Assembly: GCA_945875135.1 (NCBI GenBank)
Contig: CAMCJO010000076.1
Coordinates: 1 to 8,654 of the forward strand
Direction of reading: 5' to 3'
From: an uncultured Porphyromonas sp.
GTDB lineage: Bacteria; Bacteroidota; Bacteroidia; Bacteroidales; Porphyromonadaceae
DNA: 8,654 bases
Below are positions 1-6,772 of this stretch, piece after piece; positions within the stretch are counted from its first letter, which is position 1; every line of letters begins with the position of its first letter. Below the pieces are notes generated by a model. That model had not been told where the DNA came from, did no database searches, and saw only the letters and a list, made by a program, of their open reading frames with translations. Both the position numbers and the translations under genes were made by a program.

Positions 1-23
1 TAAACGAGTATACGACCTTAGAC

Positions 24-1121
24 ATGGATGATTCGTCCGCCCATAGTACCCTTGAGGAGCCTCCAGCGAGTCAGATGCTGGTAGCGGGTCCCTGCAGTGC
101 AGAGAGTCGCGAGCAACTGCTTGAGGTCGCTCAAGGACTTAAGGCGCAAGGTGTCACACATTTTCGGGCTGCCTTGTGGAAGCCTCGTACCCGTCCGGGA
201 TCCTTCGAGGGTGTCGGAGTGGAGGGGCTTGCGTGGCTCCAAGAGGTGCAGGCCTCTACGGGTCTCAAGGTGGGTACCGAGGTATGCCTGCCTGAGCAGG
301 TCGAGGCGGTGCGCGCTGCGGGCGTTGACTTCGTATGGATCGGTGCTCGCACGGTGAGCAATCCCTTTATGGTAGAGGCAATCGCCGAGCAACTAGAGGG
401 AGCAACGCAGACCGTCCTGGTCAAGAATCCGATCAGTCCCGACGCACCCCTATGGATGGGTGCCCTAGAGCGTATCAAGAGCCGAGGAGTCGCCCAGGTG
501 ATGGCGATTCTGCGGGGCTGTACGCCTGTCTACACCAAGCAACTACGCAATAGTCCGCATTGGGAGATGATCGCTCAGCTACGCGCGCTCTATCAGAAGC
601 GTTATGGCGCGGGGGAACACCTACCCATCTTACTTGATCCGAGTCACATAGCAGGACGAGCTGACCTCCTAGAGGCGGTCTGCCGCACAGGGCTACTCTA
701 CCCTATCGATGGCTTTATGATCGAGTGTCACTGCGACCCTGAGCACGCTTGGACAGATGCGCGTCAGCAGATCACGCCCGAGCAGCTACGTCAGCTACTC
801 AAGTCGCTACAGCACCCCAGCGACGACCACGAGGCGATGCTCCGCCCGATGCGCTATCAACTGCGAGATCTAGACGCCGCACTCGTAGAGCTACTAGCGG
901 AGCGCTGCAAGCTCACGCAAACCATAGGACGCTATAAGACGGCCAACCATCTAGGCCTCTATCAAGCTGAGCAACGAGCAACTGTAGAGACTCACTATAT
1001 AGAGCTAGCGACTCAGTATGGACTAGATCCGCACTGGGCGGCGCAGCTATACAACCTAATCCACGACTACTCCCTACGAGGACAAGAAGCAGTGGATCAT
1101 GAAGATGACAATAACTTTTAG
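24..1121 (+). CDS. Bifunctional DAHP synthase / chorismate mutase (type I-beta DAHPS fused to AroQ-type CM)
   Basis: The protein (365 aa) joins two shikimate-pathway enzymes. The N-terminal part (about residues 18-255) is a 3-deoxy-7-phosphoheptulonate synthase, condensing phosphoenolpyruvate with erythrose 4-phosphate. It shows AGPCSAES (21-28), KPRTRPGSFEG (53-63), KNP (134-136), LRG (163-165), DPSH (205-208) and MIECH (232-236). By alignment with the Thermotoga enzyme recalled from memory, the metal ligands are C24, H208, E234 and D245. The C-terminal part (about 270-355) is an AroQ chorismate mutase, making prephenate. It aligns without gaps to the E. coli PheA mutase domain at a constant offset of 266: R277, R294, K305, S350 and Q354 match R11, R28, K39, S84 and Q88. 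The positions of R51 and E52 are Q317 and R318. In this family the mutase domain often also carries feedback control. The frame is open upstream to the window edge, but ATG 24 leaves a normal 20-residue lead. Cytosolic; 24 bp before the FolK-like gene. Confidence 0.93.
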   Translation: MDDSSAHSTLEEPPASQMLVAGPCSAESREQLLEVAQGLKAQGVTHFRAALWKPRTRPGSFEGVGVEGLAWLQEVQASTGLKVGTEVCLPEQVEAVRAAGVDFVWIGARTVSNPFMVEAIAEQLEGATQTVLVKNPISPDAPLWMGALERIKSRGVAQVMAILRGCTPVYTKQLRNSPHWEMIAQLRALYQKRYGAGEHLPILLDPSHIAGRADLLEAVCRTGLLYPIDGFMIECHCDPEHAWTDARQQITPEQLRQLLKSLQHPSDDHEAMLRPMRYQLRDLDAALVELLAERCKLTQTIGRYKTANHLGLYQAEQRATVETHYIELATQYGLDPHWAAQLYNLIHDYSLRGQEAVDHEDDNNF

Positions 1122-1145
1122 ACGCTAGACTACCAATAATAAGCA

Positions 1146-1526
1146 ATGAAAAACAAAGCGATCATCAGCATAGGCAGTAATGAGCATCGCACGGCCAACG
1201 TCAAGGCGGTTATGGAGGTACTCACGAAGCACTTCCCCACGATACGCTTTTCGACGCCTCAGCTCACGGAGCCTATGGATATGCCCGAGGATGCTAAGGC
1301 TTTTCTCAATCTGATCGCGCTCTTTGAGACCGAACTAGATAGAGAGACGCTAGAGGCTAAGCTCAAGAAGCTAGAGACTAAGCTCGGACGAGACCACGAT
1401 GACGATGAGGAGGGTATCATACCGATGGATCTAGACATCATCGAGTGGAATGATGAGGTCTACAAGCCGCAGGATATGGTCCGCCCCTATGTCGTCGCAG
1501 GACTAGAAGAGCTAGATGAGTTGTAG
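1146..1526 (+). CDS. Short HPPK (FolK)-like protein with altered catalytic loop
   Basis: This 126-aa protein resembles 6-hydroxymethyl-7,8-dihydropterin pyrophosphokinase, the ATP-dependent folate-pathway kinase. Family marks are the N-terminal strand ending in GSN (10-12), TEP (41-43), FLN (53-55), LGR (80-82) and the metal-binding MDLDII block, with D95 and D97 at the positions of the two Mg-binding aspartates in E. coli FolK. It departs from a true FolK in three ways. It is about 30 residues shorter, lacking the C-terminal part. The usual basic loop between GR and DLD (R-x-R then GPR in E. coli) is an acidic run, residues 83-89 (DHDDDEE), followed by GIIP. The VPH motif after DLD is not present. 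Fold membership is well supported; pyrophosphokinase activity is not. The ATG at 1146 starts directly with the first beta strand. It lies 24 bp after the DAHP synthase gene and may be co-transcribed with it. It could be a diverged paralogue beside a normal folK elsewhere in the genome. Confidence 0.8.
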   Translation: MKNKAIISIGSNEHRTANVKAVMEVLTKHFPTIRFSTPQLTEPMDMPEDAKAFLNLIALFETELDRETLEAKLKKLETKLGRDHDDDEEGIIPMDLDIIEWNDEVYKPQDMVRPYVVAGLEELDEL

Positions 1527-1560
1527 CCTTTGGTAACAAGGCACTACTAACTAATAAGAA

Positions 1561-1614
1561 CTAGTGCCTCTAGTGCTACTAGTGCCACTAGTTTCACTAA
1601 AAGCACTAGTCCCC
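1561..1614 (+). repeat. 9-bp tandem repeat, six units, consensus CTAGTGCCA
   Basis: Six consecutive 9-bp units start at 1561, 1570, 1579, 1588, 1597 and 1606 in unbroken register. Units 1-3 differ from CTAGTGCCA at no more than one base; units 4 and 6 differ at two, and unit 5 (CTAAAAGCA) at four. With the A before each unit, the SpeI-type hexamer ACTAGT occurs at 1560, 1578, 1587 and 1605. The array contains a perfect inverted repeat, ACTAGTG-C-CACTAGT (1578-1592), and a wider 8-bp pair, ACTAGTGC (1560-1567) with GCACTAGT (1603-1610). It lies in the gap after the FolK-like gene and so could fold in RNA. No run of T follows, so a standard terminator is not supported. Function unknown. Confidence 0.85.
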
Positions 1615-1642
1615 TCTAACTTCTAACCTCTAATATCTAATC
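1615..1642 (+). repeat. 7-bp tandem repeat, four units, TCTAAYN
   Basis: Four 7-bp units begin immediately where the 9-bp array stops: TCTAACT (1615), TCTAACC (1622), TCTAATA (1629) and TCTAATC (1636). The first five bases TCTAA are invariant. The array ends 3 bp before the rel start codon at 1646, so it forms the whole proximal leader of that gene, where a ribosome binding site would normally sit. The leader is pyrimidine-rich and has no Shine-Dalgarno sequence, which is common in Bacteroidetes. A role in translation of rel is possible but is inference only. Confidence 0.8.
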
Positions 1643-1645
1643 CCC

Positions 1646-3844
1646 ATGCCTACCCATCACAGAGATGATCACGAGCTCATGCGCTACCTCCTCCAAACTG
1701 CGGAAGAGCTGGGGGTGGCGAGCTATGTGGCACCTTATCGGGAGCTACTCGAGCGACTCATCCGTGAGGGGCAGTATGGAGCTAGTGCAGGAGAGGACGA
1801 TCGGGAGACCTTTATGGAGCAAGCTGAGATGGCTCAGCTGCTCTGCGACGAGATAGGGCTGGGTGTCGTCTCGATCTCGGCAGTCCTACTAGAGCCTCCA
1901 TACATACGAGGGACCATCACGGCGCAAGAAGTCGAGGAGCTTTGTCCGCCTGGCACACTCCCCCTCATAGAGCGTCTGGCACAGACGCATGAGTTGTACC
2001 ATCGCTACGACCTACGTCAGGCCGATCAGGGAGAGGAGTTTCTCCTGACTATCGCCGAGGATATACGTGTCGTCTTGATACTTCTTGTGGAGTGCCTCAA
2101 TAAGTTGATCTATGCCAAGGAGCGCATGGACGAGAGCAGTAGAGTGATGCTTGCTCAGGTGGCGCAGGTGCTCTTCGTGCCGACAGCTCACCGCCTAGGG
2201 CTTTACAAGATCAAGAGCCAGATGGAGGACTTGATCTTTAAGTACACCGACCCCGAGCATTACTACGAGATCAAGGGGCTGATGGGGCAGACGATCGTGG
2301 CGCGCCAAGAGTATATGGAGGCGTTTGTAGCTCCCATTCGAGCCAAACTTGAGGAACTTCCCCTTCGCTGGCCCTACACAATCAAGTCGAGGAGCAAGAC
2401 TTTTACCTCGATTATGAACAAGATGCGCAACAAAGGGGTCTCCTTTGAGGAGATCCACGACCTCTCAGCCATGCGCATCATCATCGATGCCCCGCCCGAG
2501 GAGGAGTACGAGGCGTGCTGGCTCGTTTACTCGATCGTGACGGATCTATACACGCCCAATACGAAGCGCCTCCGCGACTGGATATCGCAGCCTAAGGCAA
2601 ACGGCTATGAGTCGCTACAGATCACCGTGCAGGGACCTGAGGGCAAGAGCGTAGAGATACAGATCCGCACCACCCGCATGGATCGCGTCGCTGAGAGCGG
2701 TATGGCTGCGCACTGGCGCTACAAGGGCGTCACAGGAGAGGCTAGCCTCGACTCGCAGCTCACCAGTATGCGACAAGTGATCGAAGACTTGGCGGGGGAT
2801 AAGGAGAAGGCCAATGCACAGCTCTCCCTCCGAGTCGAGTCGAGAGATATCTTTGTTTTTACCCCCACAGGGCAAATGATACGTCTGCCGAAGGGCGCTA
2901 CGGTCCTAGACTTTGCCTTTGCGATACACTCTAATGTGGGGCTGATGGCGCAGAGCGCACAGGTCAATGGCAAGCGCGCTAAGCTGAGAGACAAACTGAA
3001 GAATGGCGATGTCATCAGCATCACCACGGCAAAGAACCAGCGTCCCTCCGTAGACTGGCTCCAGTCGGTCACAACCCGCAAGGCTAAGAACAAGATACGC
3101 CAAGCGATACGTGACCAGCAGGAGAGCGGACTGCAGGCAGGCAAGGAACTACTCGAGAGACGCTTTAAGAATAGACATCTCGTCTACCAAGAGTCTATTT
3201 TCACCACCCTCCTACGCAAGATGGGGTACAAGGGGAATATGGATTTCTTCATAGACCTCTCCGAGGAACGGATCAATGTGCCGAACTTCCTCGATCAGTA
3301 TGCGGAGCTTTGTGCCGAGGCGGAGGCACGTGCTGCCGAGAGCAGACGGGTGGCTCCGACACCGACTGCGATCAAGCCGACAGAGGCTCCCGACGGACGG
3401 GAGATTGTGGTCTCTACGGCAGACTTCAAGGGGCTAGAGTACACACTGGCTAGCTGCTGCAACCCTAAGATGGGTGACGAGATCTTTGCCTACCCCTCCA
3501 AGTCGGGACTGAAGATACACACCCGCAACTGCCCCAACGCCATCGACATCTTAGGGCGTCACGGAGACCGAGTCCTGCCAGCACGCTGGCGCGGTATGGA
3601 GAGCTCGACGGTGGTGGCGACGCTCTATGTGACGGCTCTCCATGACGCTGTCACGATAGGACGCGTCATCTCTACGCTGCATCAAGCGGACGACTGCACG
3701 CTGCTCAACGAGGAGCAGCAACTCGACGGGGGGCTCTGGCACGGTACCTTTACCTTTAGAGAGGGGGAGCGACAAGCGCTCTTTGCCCTACAAGCGCAAC
3801 TACAAAGTATCAAAGGGGTGCAGCAAGTGCGCCTCGAGCAGTAG
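1646..3844 (+). CDS. rel: Long RelA/SpoT-family (p)ppGpp synthetase with degenerate hydrolase domain
   Basis: This 732-aa protein has the full long-RSH layout: pseudo-HD domain (about 50-200), synthetase (about 240-360), TGS (about 400-460), a helical region, a Cys/His zinc-finger-like segment (C604, C605, H625, C629) and a C-terminal ACT domain (about 652-732). RSH proteins make, and often degrade, the alarmone (p)ppGpp; TGS and the C-terminal domains sense uncharged tRNA on ribosomes. The HD residues of the hydrolase are all replaced: His by E58, the HD pair by E83-P84, and the later Asp by E149. The synthetase keeps R249, K251, S255, D272, K317, Y321 and E337 (in EIQIRT), but the usual SLHT is SLQI, with Gln at 325. 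The charge motif is RLRD (308-311), nearer the RxKD of bifunctional Rel than the ExDD of E. coli RelA. Synthetase-only activity is the likeliest reading. Start ATG 1646 follows the tandem repeats; M12 (1679) is an alternative. It precedes menF by 45 bp. Confidence 0.93.
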   Translation: MPTHHRDDHELMRYLLQTAEELGVASYVAPYRELLERLIREGQYGASAGEDDRETFMEQAEMAQLLCDEIGLGVVSISAVLLEPPYIRGTITAQEVEELCPPGTLPLIERLAQTHELYHRYDLRQADQGEEFLLTIAEDIRVVLILLVECLNKLIYAKERMDESSRVMLAQVAQVLFVPTAHRLGLYKIKSQMEDLIFKYTDPEHYYEIKGLMGQTIVARQEYMEAFVAPIRAKLEELPLRWPYTIKSRSKTFTSIMNKMRNKGVSFEEIHDLSAMRIIIDAPPEEEYEACWLVYSIVTDLYTPNTKRLRDWISQPKANGYESLQITVQGPEGKSVEIQIRTTRMDRVAESGMAAHWRYKGVTGEASLDSQLTSMRQVIEDLAGDKEKANAQLSLRVESRDIFVFTPTGQMIRLPKGATVLDFAFAIHSNVGLMAQSAQVNGKRAKLRDKLKNGDVISITTAKNQRPSVDWLQSVTTRKAKNKIRQAIRDQQESGLQAGKELLERRFKNRHLVYQESIFTTLLRKMGYKGNMDFFIDLSEERINVPNFLDQYAELCAEAEARAAESRRVAPTPTAIKPTEAPDGREIVVSTADFKGLEYTLASCCNPKMGDEIFAYPSKSGLKIHTRNCPNAIDILGRHGDRVLPARWRGMESSTVVATLYVTALHDAVTIGRVISTLHQADDCTLLNEEQQLDGGLWHGTFTFREGERQALFALQAQLQSIKGVQQVRLEQ

Positions 3845-3889
3845 CCAGCCCAGCGATCACAGACAGTTAGCCCCCGAAGAAATAGAGCA

Positions 3890-5029
3890 GTGCATGGCAT
3901 AGCATCTCATAAGGAGCAAAGAGGTCGTAGCTGTAATGGCGACGAACTGACCACACTGGTGGAGGAGCGCATGAATCGCTGCTCCCCTTTTGCCTGCTTT
4001 CGCCTACCTGGCGAGGGGCGTATGGTGCGTGAGATCGGGCTTCATCACCCAGCTCGAGCCGTGGAGACTACTGCTGAAGTGCTGAGGGGTCGGGGACATT
4101 TGGCTGGTTTCTTGATAGCACCCTTCGCCGTGACGGCTGAGACACCGATGCTCTGGATCGAAGAGGAGCAGGGGGCGAGGGTGTTGCAGCTCTCGGAGGG
4201 CGATGAAAAGGCACTCGAAGGTTGCCCGCCTGTAGCTTCGATACCGCAAGCATTGCCCGATAGTTATCGCACCACCTTCGATCGCTTTATCGAGCATCTA
4301 GAGGAAGGGACGGCGGAGAAGCTGGTCTTGGCGCATCGTGTCGAACTGCCCAGCATCGCCACGGCACAAGTGGTTGCAGCCTTTGACAAAGCCTTGACAC
4401 ACTATCCGCATGCCTTCGTGTCGCTCTGCTACACGCCTCAGACGGGGCTGTGGCTCTGTGCTACCCCAGAGATGCTCCTCAGAGGTGATGGCACGCACTG
4501 GCAGACAGTGGCACTGGCTGGGACGATGCCTCGGCAACGAGATGGCGAGCCACCCCTCTGGAGCGAGAAGAATAGGCGGGAGCATCGCTACGTGCAGCGC
4601 TTCATCGGAGAGCTACTGGAACAGGAGGGGATCCCCTACCGTGCGCTTGCGGTCGAGACAACAACGACAGGCGCATTACAACATCTGCAGGCGCGCTTTG
4701 CTTTGCAGCTTCCCGACGGCTATGCGCCGATCACCTTGGCGGAGCGTCTTCACCCTACACCAGCGATCTGTGGCACGCCCCAGCGGGTGGCGCAGCGTGT
4801 GATCCTCGAGGAGGAGTCCTCGGGGCGTTCTTATTATTCAGGTTTCCTAGGGTGGTATGAGCCTGAGCGGTGCATCGATCTCTTTGTCCAGATACGCTGT
4901 CTGCAGTTGCTCCCCGAGAAGGCTCTGCGACTCTATGCGGGGGGCGGCATCGTGCGTGGGTCCAGTCTAGAGAGCGAGTGGCAGGAGGTGCTACACAAGC
5001 TTTCGGCAATACATAGTCTTATAAGGTAA
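3890..5029 (+). CDS. menF: Isochorismate synthase MenF
   Basis: MenF converts chorismate to isochorismate, the first committed step of menaquinone synthesis (cytosolic, Mg-dependent). The 379-aa product has the chorismate-binding fold: KLVLAHR with general-base K144, ATPE with general-acid E194 (spaced 50 residues apart, as K190 and E240 are in E. coli MenF), LAGT (209-212), EH (231-232), AERLHPTPAICGTP (284-297) with Mg-ligand E285, YSGFLGWY (316-323), and AGGGIVRGSSLESEW (350-364) with E361 and E363. The N-terminal PFACFRLPGE (33-42) is typical of Bacteroidetes MenF. The start is uncertain. GTG 3890 is the furthest upstream in-frame start; GTG 3959 and ATG 3971 are alternatives, but ATG 3971 would leave only two residues before the first conserved segment. 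Residues 1-18 look unlike the family. PabB/TrpE-type synthases share the fold, but the menD-menB-menC neighbours settle the assignment. Confidence 0.93.
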   Translation: MHGIASHKEQRGRSCNGDELTTLVEERMNRCSPFACFRLPGEGRMVREIGLHHPARAVETTAEVLRGRGHLAGFLIAPFAVTAETPMLWIEEEQGARVLQLSEGDEKALEGCPPVASIPQALPDSYRTTFDRFIEHLEEGTAEKLVLAHRVELPSIATAQVVAAFDKALTHYPHAFVSLCYTPQTGLWLCATPEMLLRGDGTHWQTVALAGTMPRQRDGEPPLWSEKNRREHRYVQRFIGELLEQEGIPYRALAVETTTTGALQHLQARFALQLPDGYAPITLAERLHPTPAICGTPQRVAQRVILEEESSGRSYYSGFLGWYEPERCIDLFVQIRCLQLLPEKALRLYAGGGIVRGSSLESEWQEVLHKLSAIHSLIR

Positions 5030-5040
5030 AGGAGGAGGAG
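5030..5040 (+). promoter_or_regulatory. Strong purine-rich ribosome binding site for menD
   Basis: The 11-bp AGGAGGAGGAG lies between the menF stop (TAA 5027-5029) and the menD start. It is an unusually good Shine-Dalgarno match for a window whose other starts have none. Its first GGAGG (5031-5035) lies 9 bases before ATG 5045, which supports that start over GTG 5042. Confidence 0.7.
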
Positions 5041-5044
5041 CGTG

Positions 5045-6772
5045 ATGATACCGATGGAAGATCCTGTGATCAGCGAACTAGTCGCTCTGCTTCAGGCACA
5101 CGGTGTGCGTGATGTAGTGCTCTGCCCGGGCAGTCGCAATGCGCCGCTCGTCCATGCGCTCAGCCATCATCTTGCGGGGGCGACCTGTCACTCGATCATC
5201 GATGAGCGCAGCGCGGGCTTCTACGCGCTTGGCTTGGCTCTCGCCACGCATAGAGCGGTCGTGGTCTGCTGCACCTCTGGCACGGCGGTGGCAAACCTGC
5301 ACCCAGCTGTCGCAGAGGCTTACTATCAAGGGGTGCCACTGATTGTCCTATCGGCCGATAGACCTGAGCGTTGGATCGGACAGTGGGCTGGGCAAACGCT
5401 ACCTCAGCCCGGACTCTTCGGCTCACTGGTGCGCAAAGCGGTGCACCTGCCAGAGCCTCACACCGAGGAGGAGCGGTGGTACTGCAATCGCCTGATCAAC
5501 GAAGCACTCCTCGCAGCACTGGCTCCGCTTCCTGGTCCCGTGCAGATCAACGTACCGATCAGCGACCCGGGCGTCTCTTTGCTACCGCCAACTTCAGCAA
5601 AGCACGCCCCTGAGTCCAGCGATAGACGACCCATTGGGATGCAGCCTGGGCGTCGGATCCAGCAACTTTATCCATATCGTATCGATGCGCAGGCGATAGA
5701 GTCCTTGCTACGTCGGCTCGCCACGTTCGAGCGCAAGATGATACTAGTAGGACAGGAAAGTTGGTCTGCTGCGACGAGTACGGGGGATAACTTTCCACAA
5801 AGCTTGCGGGAGCAATTTTTCTGTATCGGCGAGTCGCTATCGAATAGCCCCGTATCGATCTGTTCGCTCGATGCGCTCCTAGCGTCACTCAGCGAGGCGG
5901 ATCGACGAGCCCTACAGCCCGACCTGCTGATCACCCTCGGCGGACATATTGTCTCCAATAAGATGAAGCAGTACCTGCGCAGCTACCCGCCACGGGAGAC
6001 GTGGCATCTGTCGCCTGATTCCACGGTGGTAGACCTCTTCTGCAGTCTTACCGAGCAGATCATAGCACCTGTCGAACCATTTCTTGAGACGCTAGCACAG
6101 AGCTTGGCGGGCTGTGCTAGCTCGCCCTATGCACGTCAATGGCGGGAGCGTATTGACCGACTTCCCTCGCCGACACCACGCTACAGTTCTCTGGCAGTGG
6201 TGGGGAGCCTCCTAAGTCATTTACCCGAAGAGCCTTGCGTGCTACACCTAGCTAACAGTTCGTCGGTGCGCTATGCGGAGCTTTTTCGCAAGCCTCGTCG
6301 GTTCCTCACGCTTTGCAACCGAGGCACCAGTGGCATAGAGGGTTCGCTCTCGACCGCCTTAGGCTTCGCCCGCCAGAGAGCCGAGGAGCGGCACTTCATC
6401 GTCATCGGCGACCTGAGCTTCTTCTACGATCTCAATGCACTGGGGCTGCCCGAGGTGGGGAGCAATGTGCGGGTGCTACTGCTCAACAACCAGCGGGGGA
6501 GCATCTTCCAGAGCTTGCCGACCCTGGAGATGGACCGTCTCTCGCAACGGTACATCACCGCCGAGCATCAGCTACGAGCGCAGGGCTGGGCGGAGAGCTG
6601 TGGCTGGGAGTACCTGTCGGTGCACGAGGCAAGCGAACTGGAAGAGACGATGGCTTACTTCGTCGGTCCTGCCGATCGTCCACGTCTCCTCGAGGCTTTC
6701 GTCTCCTCAGAGGATGAGGCCGCCGAACTACAGACCTATTTCAAGCAAATACAACCAAGAGAAGAGTTATGA
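5045..6772 (+). CDS. menD: 2-succinyl-5-enolpyruvyl-6-hydroxy-3-cyclohexene-1-carboxylate synthase MenD
   Basis: MenD is a thiamine-diphosphate enzyme that adds the succinyl semialdehyde unit from 2-oxoglutarate to isochorismate (SEPHCHC synthase), releasing CO2 and consuming the MenF product. Numbering from ATG 5045 (575 aa; E. coli is about 556), the PYR domain holds CPGSRNAPL (27-35) and the cofactor-activating glutamate in DERSAGF (E54). [17 protein letters not shown] (103-107) and QINVPI (167-172) follow. The PP domain has NRGTSGIEG (425-433) and the diphosphate/Mg motif [10 protein letters not shown] (455-464), then LNNQRGSIF. All catalytic motifs look intact. ATG 5045 is chosen because of the well-spaced ribosome binding site; GTG 5042 directly before it is possible and adds one residue. 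The 3' end overlaps menB by four bases, pointing to translational coupling. No menH lies between menD and menB, unlike in E. coli. Confidence 0.95.
   Translation: MIPMEDPVISELVALLQAHGVRDVVLCPGSRNAPLVHALSHHLAGATCHSIIDERSAGFYALGLALATHRAVVVCCTSGTAVANLHPAVAEAYYQGVPLIVLSADRPERWIGQWAGQTLPQPGLFGSLVRKAVHLPEPHTEEERWYCNRLINEALLAALAPLPGPVQINVPISDPGVSLLPPTSAKHAPESSDRRPIGMQPGRRIQQLYPYRIDAQAIESLLRRLATFERKMILVGQESWSAATSTGDNFPQSLREQFFCIGESLSNSPVSICSLDALLASLSEADRRALQPDLLITLGGHIVSNKMKQYLRSYPPRETWHLSPDSTVVDLFCSLTEQIIAPVEPFLETLAQSLAGCASSPYARQWRERIDRLPSPTPRYSSLAVVGSLLSHLPEEPCVLHLANSSSVRYAELFRKPRRFLTLCNRGTSGIEGSLSTALGFARQRAEERHFIVIGDLSFFYDLNALGLPEVGSNVRVLLLNNQRGSIFQSLPTLEMDRLSQRYITAEHQLRAQGWAESCGWEYLSVHEASELEETMAYFVGPADRPRLLEAFVSSEDEAAELQTYFKQIQPREEL

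Noticed and set aside
1..23. TAA at 1-3 as the stop codon of an upstream gene
   Set aside because: Three bases at the window edge cannot be assigned to any gene; the preceding sequence is not available.
1578..1592. Hairpin ACTAGTG-C-CACTAGT as a terminator
   Set aside because: The palindrome has almost no loop, is AT-rich and has no T-run after it. It is better explained as a by-product of the 9-bp repeat unit.
1529..1596. Possible Bacteroidetes promoter: TTTG at 1529 (-33-like) and TAGTTTCA at 1589 (-7-like)
   Set aside because: The spacing is far too long and neither element pairs with a good partner at the expected distance. A promoter for rel probably exists here but cannot be placed.
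2719..3144. Minus-strand frame of 141 codons inside rel
   Set aside because: It is antisense to the conserved synthetase and TGS regions, has low-complexity Ser/Leu/Arg content and no family features.
3911..3940. AAGGAG with ATG at 3936 as the start of a small gene or leader peptide
   Set aside because: The spacing is about 19 bases and the frame ends after four codons. No attenuator-like structure was seen around it.
6313..6717. Plus-strand alternative frame of 134 codons inside menD
   Set aside because: It overlaps the TPP-binding domain of MenD in another frame and is rich in Arg/Gly/Pro, as expected of a shadow frame.
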